The notes: generated by a model from the sequence alone, not told the origin. A stretch of DNA of 64,000 bases from CAUZJF01 sp965248605 (GCA_965248605.1 CBDFJV010000006.1:868001-932000); one strand, 5' to 3'; counted from the stretch's first letter, positions 24,996 through 34,396 are shown. Numbers and translations: made by a program.

Positions 24996-25692
24996 AGATA
25001 CCAAAACCACCCTGTGGTCCCTGCCGGACGAGATGGAGGCACCCAGGGACGAGCTCAAGATACAGCTGGAGGTGTACCAAGAAACGATCCTGCTGCGCGG
25101 CTTCGAGAAGGGCGGCGGCTGGGTACGACCCGTCTCGGCGGACGGGATAGCCAACGCGCTCACCCGGCACCTGGGATTCTCCTCGGGGCTCCTGCCCAAG
25201 GAAACGCTCTGGTGGAACCAGGGCGAGGCCGGCCAGGTGGTGGCCCTGTGGCGGCCGCCGAGGGTGTGGCCGGTGGCCCTGCAACGGGAGGCGTTCGCGT
25301 CTCCCGCCAGGCTCCGGCTCCCCATGCCCGGCATGGTCTTCGTCTGCTCGCCGGGCCGGGCGCCCTGGGTCTACGCCGCAGAGAGCCGTCCGGCAGACCC
25401 GGAGCAGCAGCTGTTCCGGGCCCCGGCCTTCAACGTCTTCGGTGACGGGAGGGCCTGCCCCGGGAGCCACAAATCCCCCGAGGAGGTAGGACTGATACCG
25501 GAGTCCTTCTTCCAGTCCTTCTTCTCGCTTACAGGCGACACCCGGAACCGCTCGAAGAGACACGCCGACAACCTGCAATCTCTATGGGAGGAGCTCGATG
25601 GAAAGACTGAGTACCCGATTGAGGACCTGGTTCCGCAGTGTACGGTGGCCCAGGCTATGGCGGTCTCCGAAGGGAGACGGGGCTACGGCTAG
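24988..25692 (+). CDS. PRTRC system protein B
   Basis: 234 residues starting at an ATG that overlaps the previous stop (ATGAGTGA). The central part carries the family pattern: LRLPMPGMVFVCSPGRAPWVYAAESRPADPEQQLFRAPAFNVFGDGRACPGSHKSPEE, with the AxxNV-x-G-x-xCxGS segment, followed by PESFFQSFFSLTGD. PRTRC cassettes (ParB-related, ThiF-related) are typically plasmid-borne and of unknown function. The gene overlaps the start of the JAB gene. Confidence 0.75.
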   Translation: MSEDTKTTLWSLPDEMEAPRDELKIQLEVYQETILLRGFEKGGGWVRPVSADGIANALTRHLGFSSGLLPKETLWWNQGEAGQVVALWRPPRVWPVALQREAFASPARLRLPMPGMVFVCSPGRAPWVYAAESRPADPEQQLFRAPAFNVFGDGRACPGSHKSPEEVGLIPESFFQSFFSLTGDTRNRSKRHADNLQSLWEELDGKTEYPIEDLVPQCTVAQAMAVSEGRRGYG

Positions 25693-26324
25693 CGCCGTAC
25701 CGAGGCCGGTCGGATACCTGGTCAACCACCCCTCCGGCCTCACCGGAGTCCAGAGCATCGGGTACGACTACGTGCTGGGCTCAGGCGGCCTCTACGTCCA
25801 GTCCCAGAGCGTCCACCTGACGGCGCGGGTACTGGTCGCCCCCGGCGAGATACGTGGGCTGGCCCCGGTTACGGAGAAGCTGGCGCTGACACACGGCCCC
25901 ATCCCCGCATATCTGCTGGAGTGGGGGCTGCGGTGGTTTCGAGAGGCCCCGAGCACAGAGCGTTTCTTCGCGGTGCGCTGGACGGGGGACGCCTGCCGCG
26001 TCGTCGTCCCGGAACAGAGCGGGACCGCCGCGTCCCTCACCTACCGGCCCCCTGCCGGTAGTGGTCGCTGAGTTCCACTCCCACGGAAGCTCCCGCGCCT
26101 TCTTCTCTACAACCGACAACGAGGACGAGCAGGGCTTCCGCTTGTACGGGGTCGCGGGGCGGCTGGATACCCCTTGGCCGGAGCTGAGTCTCCGGGTGGG
26201 AGTCTACGGCCACTTCGCCCCGGTGGAGTGGCCGCAGGTGTTCGGCGGCCCAGACTCGGGCGTCCGGTTAATGAGCGAAGAGCCGCGATCAACTCAGAGG
26301 ACCAATCAATCTATGAGGAGGTAA
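25598..26324 (+). pseudogene. JAB/MPN-domain protein (PRTRC protein A-like), frameshifted at a C run
   Basis: The first frame (25598-26071, GGGAGGAG ribosome site) covers SIGYDYVLGSGGLYVQSQ and up to LTYRPPAGSGR. The second (from ~26055) continues VVVAEFHSHGSSRAFFSTTDNEDEQGF, the JAMM metal site E-HSHG-x6-FS-xx-D. The switch lies at the run of five C near 26049-26055: with four C the protein would read TYRPLPVVVAEFHSHG without a break. Real mutation, homopolymer sequencing error and slippage are all possible. It sits between B and ThiF, the normal PRTRC order. Confidence 0.75.
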
Positions 26325-26331
26325 CTGACCC

Positions 26332-27150
26332 ATGCCTTACTACCTGGACAACCGATTCCTGACCGACAATCCCTGGATAACAGTCGTGGGCTGCGGAGGC
26401 ACCGGGGGTTTCGTGGCCGAGGGCTTGTGCCGACTCTTTGCCGGAAGGGAGGCCACCATCGTCCTGGTGGACCACGACCGGGTGGAGCCTCACAACCTGC
26501 TCCGGCAGCACTTCTACAAGGAGGATGTGGGAAGATTCAAGAGCCTGGCCCTGGCCGACCGGCTGGCAGTAGCCTACGACTGGCCCATCGGATACTCGAT
26601 CTACCCCTTTCGGGAGGCCGCGTCCGACTCTGAGGGAGGAGGCTATCCCGGTCTCCCGGCCCACGGCGGCGGGCTCATCATCGGCTGCGCCGACAACGCC
26701 GCCGCACGAAGGGCCATGGCGGATTGCCTCCAAGCAGATCCGTGCCAGTGGCTCATCGACTCAGGTAACGACACCAATTGGGGACAGGTCCTCATAGGAA
26801 ACGTGGCCGCTCCGGACGCATGGGAAGAACCGGCCTTCGATGGCGAGACCTGCTACCTCGCGCCCGCGCCGACCCTCCAGCGCCCAGACCTGCTGACCAC
26901 CGTGCCGACAACCCCACCGGATGTCGACTGCGCGGCGGCCCTCGACCTCACCGACCAGGACCCCACCATCAACCAGATGATGGCGTCCCTGGTGCTCCAG
27001 GTGGCGCGCCGCATGGTGGCAGGCACCTGTCCCTTCATGGGGCTCTACCTGGATATGGAGCTGGGCACCGTCACCCCGACCTACGTCACCCCGGAAGCGA
27101 TGAAACGGGTGATGAGATCGAGCCGCCGCCGACGGCGGAGGATAGTTTGA
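26332..27150 (+). CDS. ThiF/E1-like adenylyltransferase of the PRTRC cassette
   Basis: 272 residues, ATG with GAGGAGG upstream. Rossmann nucleotide-binding start WITVVGCGGTGGFVAEGL, then the ThiF/MoeB/E1 pattern VLVDHDRVEPHNLLRQHFYKEDVG and GCADNAAARRAM. E1-like enzymes adenylate a carboxyl terminus; with the adjacent JAB isopeptidase-like gene this resembles a prokaryotic ubiquitin-like module. No small ubiquitin-like substrate was recognised nearby. C-terminus ends in a run of Arg. Confidence 0.85.
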   Translation: MPYYLDNRFLTDNPWITVVGCGGTGGFVAEGLCRLFAGREATIVLVDHDRVEPHNLLRQHFYKEDVGRFKSLALADRLAVAYDWPIGYSIYPFREAASDSEGGGYPGLPAHGGGLIIGCADNAAARRAMADCLQADPCQWLIDSGNDTNWGQVLIGNVAAPDAWEEPAFDGETCYLAPAPTLQRPDLLTTVPTTPPDVDCAAALDLTDQDPTINQMMASLVLQVARRMVAGTCPFMGLYLDMELGTVTPTYVTPEAMKRVMRSSRRRRRRIV

Positions 27151-27225
27151 CGCCCTGGACGGCAGGATGGCGGCCTAATGATTGGCACTCACGACTTACC
27201 CAGAGAACAAATAAGGAGGGAAACC

Positions 27226-27403
27226 ATGCTTGACGAAAAAGGAAGAGCCATGACCACCCCGACCTGGCATGACAAGCACAGCAGGTACCGCAGACACAAG
27301 CTCATGACCAAAGAGCTTGGAGCCAAAATCCCCGCCATCGGAGCCAACGAGGATGTCGACGACTACGACGACGTCCTCGCCCAAGCCAAGCTTTTCAGCC
27401 CCT
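27226..27403 (+). CDS. DUF2958-family protein, exon 1
   Basis: AAGGAGG precedes the ATG. It encodes the DUF2958 N-terminus: HKLMTKELGAKIPAIGANEDV and VLAQAKLFSP, then enters the group II intron at GTGCG after one base of the next codon. Without splicing, translation stops 5 codons into the intron. Joined to exon 2 at 31178 the frame continues LFSPYTGWRWYITEW and gives a 127-residue protein, the normal family length. DUF2958 genes are common on plasmids and next to PRTRC cassettes; their function is unknown. Confidence 0.85.
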
Positions 27404-27496
27404 GTGCGCCGCGTGACGCGGCATAGGATCCTCGACCCAATCGAGAGGGACTCGGAGGAAGTCCCTGGGCCAACCGACCCACCTTGAAGCGAAAGC

Positions 27497-27627
27497 CTAG
27501 TGGTCCAACATCCTAGTATTGAAGGGTTCTGAGGTTACGGCTTGGTAGGGGCGGGTTTGAAACCCGCCCTGTCGTCGTAGCACGCCAATCTCGGCTACCC
27601 CTCATTTCAAAGATTTCGGTCTACTAG
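27497..27627. mobile_element. 131-bp MITE of IS630 type, copy C (inverted)
   Basis: The exact reverse complement of copies A, B and D. Its right CTAG (27624-27627) is also the left CTAG of the IS630 that follows. Confidence 0.95.
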
Positions 27628-28866
27628 TGGTCCAACATCATTGAAATGAATACCATGATAGTCATTGTTCCTCTTGGGGGTTCAATCGTAACGTTGAACC
27701 GAGGAGGAACCATGATGTCTACCAAGAAGTACCGTATCAGACTGACTACCGACGAACAACAGGAACTCAACGCCTTGGTCTCACGCGGTCGGGCTGCGGC
27801 GTACAAACAGACCCATGCGCGCATTCTGCTGATGAGCGATGAGTCACGCTCGGACGGGGGAATGAAGGACGCGGACATCACCAGCGCGCTCGGTGTGGGA
27901 CAGTCAACGGTCGAGCGAATACGCAAGCGCTGTGTGGAGGAGGGGGTCGAGTCTGCGCTGAATCGCAAAAAGCAACTGCGTCGGCGTCAAAAGAGACTGG
28001 ACGGCGAAGGTGAAGCACGGTTGATAGCGATGGCCTGCGGGGAACCGCCGGAGGGGCGTGCCAGTTGGACCCTGAAGCTGTTGGCTGACCAGTTGGTCGA
28101 GTGTGAGATAGTCGGGACCATTAGCACCGAGACGGTTCGCCAGGCGCTCAAAAAAAAACGAACTGAAGCCGTGGCTGAAGCAGAGTTGGTGCATCCCGCC
28201 CGGTCAGAGCGCGGAGTTTGTGTGCGCGATGGAAGACGTACTGGAGGTCTACCAACGGCCGTACGATGGGAATGAGGTTCTGGTGTGCATGGATGAGACG
28301 AGCAAACAGCAAGTCAAGGAGACGCGAGTGCCGCGTCCCGCAGCGCCCGGCTTATCGGCGGCATACGACTACGAATACGAGCGCAATGGAGTGAGCAGCC
28401 TGTTCATGCTGTTTGCACCGTTGGACGGATGGCGCCGAGTCGAGGTCAGAGAGCGTCGCACGAAGGTGGACTGGGCGCATGTGATAAAGAAACTGGTCGA
28501 CGAGGACTACCCTGACAGAGACCGGATCGTGCTGGTAATGGACAATCTCAACACTCACAAGCTGTCCTCGCTATACGAGGCATTCGAGCCTGCTGAGGCG
28601 AGGCGTATAGCTGAGCGACTGGAGATACACTACACTCCCAAACACGGGAGTTGGTTGAATATGGCGGAGATAGAGATCGGTGTGCTGGCTCGACAGTGCC
28701 TGGACCGACGGATTGCCAATCAAGACATCCTGCGCGGCGAGGTCAATGCTTGGCAGAATCAACGCAACCGGGATGTGATACGAGTGGATTGGCGCTTCAC
28801 TACCGAGGATGCGCGCATCAAGCTAAAGTCACTCTACCCATCAATACAAAAACGTTGAACCACTAG
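27624..28866 (+). mobile_element. IS630-family element 1
   Basis: 1,243 bp between CTAG sites; ends CTAGTGGTCCAAC (left) and, complemented, CTAGTGGTTCAAC (right). IS630 elements insert at TA within CTAG. It lies inside domain I of the group II intron. Its two ends match the two ends of the 131-bp MITE in the same order. Confidence 0.92.
27712..28858 (+). CDS. IS630 transposase (two frames joined by -1 frameshift)
   Basis: ATG at 27712 with GAGGAGG upstream. The first frame has the HTH (DITSALGVGQSTVERIRKR). At nine A (28150-28158) the ribosome must slip -1 to read NELKPWLKQSWCIPPG, then MEDVLEVY. The second frame has the DDE catalytic residues VCMDETSKQ, VLVMDNLNTHKL and HGSWLNMAEIE. The slippery A-run is a known control device in this family, so the gene is counted as intact. 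Total about 380 residues. Confidence 0.9.
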
Positions 28867-29280
28867 GGGGACAACAGCATGTCGGTAAAGCGGCTACAGC
28901 CCCAAAGCGTTGTAGGGCTGGTTCCGCAAGGCCCGCGCGATACGGTGAAGGCTGGATTGCCTGAACCCCAGTCCCCAGTCGGTGTTTGAAAACGCCCGCC
29001 GGTAGAACGCTTGTAACCCGGCGCCACTCCTTGCACTGGAATGTAAGGGCACCAGTGCACCTCCGATGAGTGGACGATGACCGATGCGGTCTATTCAAGG
29101 GAACGAACGGGGCACCTACAGTCGCGCTAGAACGTCCTATGTCACCGGAACGCGGGATTGCCTACGGGGGGCGACCCCTATGGCAACGGAGCCCTCGTAG
29201 TAGTCCGAGGACGGGAAAGCCGTCCACATGGCGAAGGGGGGCAGGTGGTTTCGACGGAATACAACAGGGAGGTACTCAGG

Positions 29281-31071
29281 ATGAGAAATGCCGAAACTGT
29301 ACTGAACGTCATACGCGAACGCGGAGAACGAGGATTGCCGCTGGAGAACATCTATCGGCTGGTTTACAACCGGAACCTTTACCTGCGGGCCTACGGTCGC
29401 ATCTACTCAAACCAGGGGGCTACGACCAAGGGAGTCACCGCAGAGACCATGGACGGTATGTCACTGGCCAAAATCGACCGCATCATCGAAGCCTTGCGCT
29501 ACGAGCGGTTTCGGTGGACGCCGGTGCGACGGGTCAACATTCCCAAGCCTAACGGCACGACCCGCGCCTTGGGCATACCAACGGGGCCGGACAAGCTGCT
29601 GCAAGAGGTCATCCGGGTGATTCTGGAAGCCTACTACGAGCCGCAGTTCTCCGACCGCTCCCACGGCTTTCGGCCCGACCGGGGATGCCACACCGCCCTG
29701 AGCGACGTGGTCAACACCTGGAAGGGAACCCGCTGGTTCGTCGAGGGCGACATCAAAGGGTGCTTCGACAACATCGACCACGATGTCCTGTTGTCAGTAC
29801 TCGGAGAGAAGCTTCACGACAACCGATTCCTACGCCTGCTCAAGTACCTACTGAAAGCGGGCTACGTCGAGGGTTGGAAATATGGCCGCACGCTGAGCGG
29901 AACCCCGCAAGGCGGCATCGTCAGCCCCATCCTCGCCAACATCTACCTAGACCGGTTGGACAAGTACGTCGAAACGATGCTGATACCAGCACACACCCGA
30001 GGCACAGAGCGAAGACGCAACCGCCCATACGGGTTGTTGATGGATCGGGCCGCCTACCACCGGCGAGCAGGGAATCACGAGTTGGCGCTGCAACTGCGAA
30101 AGCAAATGCAGCAACTGCCGTCAAGTGACCCCTACGACCCCGGCTACCGACGGCTGCGATACGTTCGCTACGCGGACGACTTCGTACTGGGCTTCATCGG
30201 GCCAAAGGCCGAAGCCGAGCAGATAAAGGAGTCCTTGGAAACATTCCTGCGCGACTCGCTCAAGCTGGAGCTATCCAGGGAGAAAACTCTCATAACCCAC
30301 GCCACCAGCCAGGCGGCCAAGTTCCTCGGCTATGAACTCGCGAACCAACAGGCCAACGACAAGCTCGACCACCGGGGTCGGCGTAGCGTCAACGGCCAAA
30401 TCGGGTTGCGAGTTCCCGCCAAAGTCATTGAACAACACTGCCAAGCCTACATGAAAAACGGCGAACCGACTCACCGCAGCGTGCTAATCCACGACGAGGA
30501 CTACTCCATCGTGGACAGGTATCAGTCGGAGTTCCGGGGAGTCGTCGAGTATTACCGGCTCGCCGTGAACGTCTCCCATTTCGGGAGGCTGCAATGGGTT
30601 ATGAGCCAGTCGCTCGCCAAGACCCTTGCGGCCAAGCACAAGACCACATGCCGGAAAATCATACGGCGCTACAAGAGCACCGTGCATACCGCGCATGGGG
30701 AACGAGTTTGCCTCAAGGTGGTCAAGGAACAGGGCGATGGGAAACGCCCAAAGGTGACGCAGTTCGGTGGCATACCCCTGAAGCGGAATCGGCAGGCTGT
30801 CCTAGTAGACCAGCAGCCTCAGCGGTACAGGACTGACCGCAACGAGCTTATCAAACGGCTTGAAGCGGACAAATGCGAGATGTGCGACTCCACGGTGGAC
30901 GTAGAGGTCCACCACATACGCGCACTTCGCGACCTGAACGTGAAAGGCCAACGGGAAAAGCCCAAATGGGTACAAGTCATGGCGGCGCGGAAGCGCAAGA
31001 CCCTCGTGGTCTGTCGGACGTGTCACGTGGACATCCACCACGGGCGAATCAAACCGCAATCGCAGACATAA
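29281..31071 (+). CDS. ltrA: Group II intron reverse transcriptase/maturase with HNH endonuclease
   Basis: 596 residues from the ATG 29281 (AGGGAGG 8 bases upstream; the frame is open back to 29158). Order: RT0-RT domains with PKPNGTTRALGIPTGPDK, FRPDRGCHTAL, GDIKGCFDNIDH, GTPQGGIVSPILANIYLD, and the active site YVRYADDFVLG. Then the maturase (X) domain with FRGVVEYYRLAVN, and a C-terminal HNH nuclease (CEMCDSTVDVEVHHI, CRTCHVDIHHGR). It splices and retrohomes the intron. All catalytic motifs are present, so mobility in trans is plausible despite the IS in the RNA. Confidence 0.95.
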   Translation: MRNAETVLNVIRERGERGLPLENIYRLVYNRNLYLRAYGRIYSNQGATTKGVTAETMDGMSLAKIDRIIEALRYERFRWTPVRRVNIPKPNGTTRALGIPTGPDKLLQEVIRVILEAYYEPQFSDRSHGFRPDRGCHTALSDVVNTWKGTRWFVEGDIKGCFDNIDHDVLLSVLGEKLHDNRFLRLLKYLLKAGYVEGWKYGRTLSGTPQGGIVSPILANIYLDRLDKYVETMLIPAHTRGTERRRNRPYGLLMDRAAYHRRAGNHELALQLRKQMQQLPSSDPYDPGYRRLRYVRYADDFVLGFIGPKAEAEQIKESLETFLRDSLKLELSREKTLITHATSQAAKFLGYELANQQANDKLDHRGRRSVNGQIGLRVPAKVIEQHCQAYMKNGEPTHRSVLIHDEDYSIVDRYQSEFRGVVEYYRLAVNVSHFGRLQWVMSQSLAKTLAAKHKTTCRKIIRRYKSTVHTAHGERVCLKVVKEQGDGKRPKVTQFGGIPLKRNRQAVLVDQQPQRYRTDRNELIKRLEADKCEMCDSTVDVEVHHIRALRDLNVKGQREKPKWVQVMAARKRKTLVVCRTCHVDIHHGRIKPQSQT

Positions 31072-31080
31072 ACCACTGGA

Positions 31081-31177
31081 GAGCCGGATGCGGTGAAAGC
31101 CGCACGTCCGGTTCGGGAGGGGGCCGACGGAAAAGTGCTTCGGGCAACCGGAGTAACTCGCCGGCTGCCTACCTTAC
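31081..31177 (+). ncRNA. Group II intron domains V and VI
   Basis: Domain V is a 34-nt hairpin starting GAGCCGGATGCGG, with a GAAA loop and a closing CCGCACGTCCGGTTC; it contains the catalytic AGC. Domain VI follows and ends CCTACCTTAC, with the expected bulged branch-point A region and terminal AY. Confidence 0.88.
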
Positions 31178-31383
31178 ACACCGGCTGGCGCTGGTACATC
31201 ACCGAGTGGCAGGCCGAGACCGGCACATGCTTCGGCCTCGTCGAAGGGTTCGAGACCGAACTCGGATACTTTGCCCTCACGGAGCTGGCGGAATCAACCG
31301 TGCTCCGCAACGTTCCTGCCGTGGAGCGCGACCTGTACTGGGAGCCGAAGACCATCGGCGAGATCAGGAGACAGTCGCGATGA
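31178..31383 (+). CDS. DUF2958-family protein, exon 2
   Basis: 68 codons: WRWYITEWQAETG, FGLVEGFETELGYFALTEL, VERDLYWEPKTIGEI, the conserved DUF2958 core. It has no start of its own in a sensible place and needs splicing from exon 1 (27226-27403) to be translated. The next gene follows after 76 bases. Confidence 0.88.
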
Positions 31384-31459
31384 GAATCGCAGCACAGGCA
31401 AGTGTCCTGGTGAGGAGCGATGATAGACGCAGCTAGAGAAGAAACAGATAGAGGAGAAG

Positions 31460-31945
31460 ATGATGCTTGATGAGAAAGAAACGAAAGAACCCCGCGAAGA
31501 GGCCCGGACCGCTGCCGAGAGTCTATTCGGCGATGCGGCAGCAGACCCGGCTGTTGCGGTTGCCGAAGAGCAAGAAGCCAAGAACGAGATCGGCCAGGAG
31601 AGGCAGAGTACGGACGCAGCTGAGGAGCAGGCCGGTCCGGCGGATGACCTGAAGGTGGTTGTGTCCATAAAGGAGGGTAGGGCCACCATCGGGGTGCAGC
31701 GGCCCTCCTCGGACCCGCATATCGAGTCCTTCGATGACCCGGATCTGTCCGGCCTGGCCGGGAGGGTTTCGGAGGTGCTCGAAAGGGCGAGCGCCAGGTG
31801 GGAGGACGCACCCAGGTATCCCGCTCACGCGCGACCCGCTCCCCAGGGCAGGCGTCGGACCCGGCGTGAACAGACATCGGCGCAAGACTCAACTGCCGAG
31901 GGAGGGGCAGAACAACACCAGCAAGAGACGCTTAGGCTGTTCTAG
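31460..31945 (+). CDS. Unknown cassette protein, possibly PRTRC E-like
   Basis: 161 residues; AGAGGAGAAG precedes the ATG. The N-terminal ~60 residues are acidic and Ala-rich. A compact central segment, DLKVVVSIKEGRATIGVQRP then LAGRVSEVLERASARW, suggests two or three strands and a helix. The tail is basic and low-complexity. Position at the end of the PRTRC cassette hints at a cassette member, but I do not recognise the family securely. Confidence 0.6.
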   Translation: MMLDEKETKEPREEARTAAESLFGDAAADPAVAVAEEQEAKNEIGQERQSTDAAEEQAGPADDLKVVVSIKEGRATIGVQRPSSDPHIESFDDPDLSGLAGRVSEVLERASARWEDAPRYPAHARPAPQGRRRTRREQTSAQDSTAEGGAEQHQQETLRLF

Positions 31946-31989
31946 GAGCTGGGCCTTGAAAGGCTGAGCCCGGTTGGAAGCGATAGGAT

Positions 31990-32018
31990 CAGGTGGCCGT
32001 GCTGGGGACGGCCACCTG
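31990..32018 (+). terminator. Hairpin at the end of the PRTRC cassette
   Basis: CAGGTGGCCGT-(7)-ACGGCCACCTG followed by CCCTTCTCCCTT; 44 bases past the last cassette stop. Likely transcription terminator. Confidence 0.75.
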
Positions 32019-32445
32019 CCCTTCTCCCTTATATGTAGGGTCTTTTCGCATTTGGGGCTGGGGTCCGGGAAGCCGGAGGTTCGTCGAGGCCGAGGTGAAT
32101 CCGTTGGTGATTGAGGAGTATCGGAACGGGATCGGAGTTCATGGCTGAAGAATCAGCGAAGCCGACCAGGAGAAAACGAGAAGCCAAAGCCCGCGAGCCT
32201 CTCCATGTTCGAGGGGGCGCTAGGCTTGGAAAGGAGAGAGGGGAGGATTTGGTCGGCGGGGGACGCTGACCATCTCGTGAGAGGGGCTTTTGTCATTTAT
32301 GGGGTACTGTCCCCAGCGTCTCCATGTGTGCGGGCCTTTTTCTGTTGCCCAGATTTCATCACGGCTCCTGCTGGGATGGCGACGGTCAGGCGGCGGGCAG
32401 ACCCGATGCCCTACGTGCAGGCAGCCTTACTACGGCGCGTTGAAT
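32019..32445. other. Gap with gene remnants
   Basis: No intact gene. A short plus-strand frame ending near 32147 (FVEAEVNPLVIEEYRNG) resembles the first residues of a deazaflavin-dependent nitroreductase-family protein, cut off at once. The remainder shows nothing recognisable. Confidence 0.35.
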
Positions 32446-32589
32446 CTACTGTCCGTTGGCCTCCGCCCGTTCGATGGCAAGCCGCCTATCGTGGCGGACG
32501 AACGGGTCGTCGGGATTCAGGCGCATGAACTGATCGAAGTCCTCGACCCCCCGGCGGTGCTCGCCCAGCTCGACGCGGGCGACGCACTC
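32446..32589 (-). pseudogene. TPR-type protein remnant
   Basis: A minus-strand frame bounded by stops reads ECVARVELGEHRRGVEDFDQ, then FMRLNPDDPFVRHDRRLAI, a helix-turn-helix repeat pattern with the typical LNPDDP turn. There is no start codon. Remnant only. Confidence 0.4.
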
Positions 32590-32667
32590 TTACAGGAGAC
32601 CCGCTCTGTCCGGGTGCTGCGGTACGCTAGGTCGGAGGACACCGGTACGGAATCAGGTGGTGAGAAG

Positions 32668-32928
32668 CTAGAGAAGACCGAGACGCTGGGCTACGAGCAC
32701 GGCCTCCAGTCTGTTCGGTGTCTCGAGCTTGGTCCGAATGTTGCGGATGTGATTCAGGACGGTGTGGGTACTGAGGTGGAGTTCGTTGGCGATCTCTCTT
32801 TCATGAAGCGGATCGGCCATTAGCCGCAACACCTGTAACTCGCGAGCCGTCAAGGTGGAGACCGCGCTGGCCGAGTCGACTATCAGGTGCGTTGTCGCAG
32901 ATGGGGACGCCTCGCTGGAGGAAAGCAT
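32668..32928 (-). pseudogene. LuxR-type DNA-binding domain, probably a truncated regulator
   Basis: 86 residues: LTARELQVLRLMADPLHEREIANELHLSTHTVLNHIRNIRTKL, a complete LuxR/GerE helix-turn-helix with the normal C-terminal end. The upstream regulatory domain is missing. It could be expressed as a stand-alone GerE-like protein from the ATG at 32928, but no clear ribosome site is seen. From 32929 to 33331 no other intact gene is visible. Confidence 0.55.
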
Positions 32929-33331
32929 ATGCTGTAGGCTCTCCGCGATGTCAGCTCATCGAGTCCGACCCCTTCGGTGGACTGATCGGGGAGGTGTGCG
33001 GCACCTTCGTGCCCAACGCTATGATTCAGGTAATGACGGTCGCTGCGATCGTGTACGGCTCCCCCGCCTTCGGCGCCTGCGGGAAGACGGCCTATCCAAA
33101 GAGCTGGCTTTACTGGAACAGGCGCCGCGGGTTGTCCTGAATCACGGAGCGGGTCTGGCCCGGACGCAAGTCGCATCGGCGGGTGGGGGAAGGTGGCCCG
33201 GGGCCTCGGGCGCCGCTAGTCGAGGCCGAGTTGCTGGTGCGTGAAATTAGGAGCATGGGCAGGACCTGCTTCACCGTACGGCTGGCCCCAGGCTCCTACT
33301 TTCCTGCGCCAGTCTTCCGTGTCGGCCACGG

Positions 33332-34396
33332 CTACGACGAGGGGCGGGAGATCGCTGACAGCATTGACGCGATCGACTCAACGGTAAAATGTCCACCGCA
33401 GACGTCCAGGACATCCAGAGGAAGGGTGTCACTGGGGTCCGATGCCGCCACGCCGCCGGCACGCGACAATGCCCGGTCGGCGTAGCCATTTCGGACGTAG
33501 CGCTGGCGATCGAGGGAGAGACTCCGGAGCTGCTGACGGCCCTCTTCGGAGAGTACCTTTTCCAGGGGCGGCAGCTCCATGCCCGTAGGCGCTTTGAGCA
33601 GAGACAGCTCCTTGTACATGGTCCACACCGGCAGGACCACGTCGTAGGCGAGCGACGCCTCTTCCCACATGTCGCGGAAGGACTGCCGCAGGTTTGGCCC
33701 CAGAGAGTCGAGCCTGCGCACCGCCTCGGGCAGAAGAGTCTGCTCGAGAGGCGGCAAGGAGACCCTGATGCGCTCTTGGGGGGCCCACAGCTCTACCAAC
33801 TCATCCTCGAACTCTTGAGTACCGCCCTCACTCTCGGGTTTCCACACCACCCTGTCGCGCATCGACGCCGCCATTCCATCGAGCGCCTGCTGCTGAGCGG
33901 CGGGGTCATCTTCGGTGCTGAGGACGTAGGGATAGACGTACAGCAGGTAGAGGGCCTGTAGGTGCAACCTTGGACCAAGCTCCTGGAAGTCCTGATAGCC
34001 GGCCGCTGTCAGGACTTCACTCATCGGGGCGGGGCTGGACGGCCACTGCCGTATCTTCTGGTCGACCACGACGGGCACCAGGTCATGCGCTATGCCCCAC
34101 GCGGCATACGCCTGCAGCGCCTCCTGAAACTCGGGGGGCAGGTCCCGGTACGCGGCGAGGGTATCAACGGACAGGGCGCTCTCGAAGTCGGCGGGATGGG
34201 GCACGGCAAACCCGGGTTCGGAGCCCGGCGCGGGTTGGGCGCATTCAGGCCCCTCACTCGTGACAGGAGTCTCCTGAGGAGGCGCCTCTGCCGGGGACGC
34301 TGGAGTGGCCTGGGCGCACGCCAAGCTTAGCAGAAGGACAAACACCGCCAGGGCCGGTAGGACTGTAGCCGAGCCGTCCGATCTAAGGGGTCTCAT
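33332..34396 (-). CDS. Predicted lipoprotein of unknown function
   Basis: 354 residues. The N-terminus is a lipoprotein signal: basic start, hydrophobic core (LPALAVFVLLLSL), lipobox LACAQ with the lipidated Cys near residue 27. A Pro/Glu-rich linker follows, then a mostly helical domain with LPPEFQEALQAYAAWG, LRQSFRDMWEEASLAYDVVLPVW and LSEEGRQQLRSLSLDRQRYVRNGY. LSEEGRQQL here resembles LSEESRQQF in the neighbouring secreted protein, suggesting relatedness. Function unknown. Confidence 0.75.
   Translation of the reverse strand: MRPLRSDGSATVLPALAVFVLLLSLACAQATPASPAEAPPQETPVTSEGPECAQPAPGSEPGFAVPHPADFESALSVDTLAAYRDLPPEFQEALQAYAAWGIAHDLVPVVVDQKIRQWPSSPAPMSEVLTAAGYQDFQELGPRLHLQALYLLYVYPYVLSTEDDPAAQQQALDGMAASMRDRVVWKPESEGGTQEFEDELVELWAPQERIRVSLPPLEQTLLPEAVRRLDSLGPNLRQSFRDMWEEASLAYDVVLPVWTMYKELSLLKAPTGMELPPLEKVLSEEGRQQLRSLSLDRQRYVRNGYADRALSRAGGVAASDPSDTLPLDVLDVCGGHFTVESIASMLSAISRPSS

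Larger units (their letters stand above)
27404..31177 (+). mobile_element. Group II intron carrying a MITE and an IS630 in its 5' region
   Basis: The 5' end is GTGCG at 27404, and the 3' end ...CCTACCTTAC at 31177. It encodes a reverse transcriptase-maturase with HNH domain and has a domain V hairpin at 31081-31114. Total 3,774 bp, of which about 1,370 bp (27497-28866) is MITE C plus IS630; the native intron is about 2.4 kb, typical for an ORF-bearing group II intron. The boundaries are set by the DUF2958 reading frame, which is restored exactly. Confidence 0.9.
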
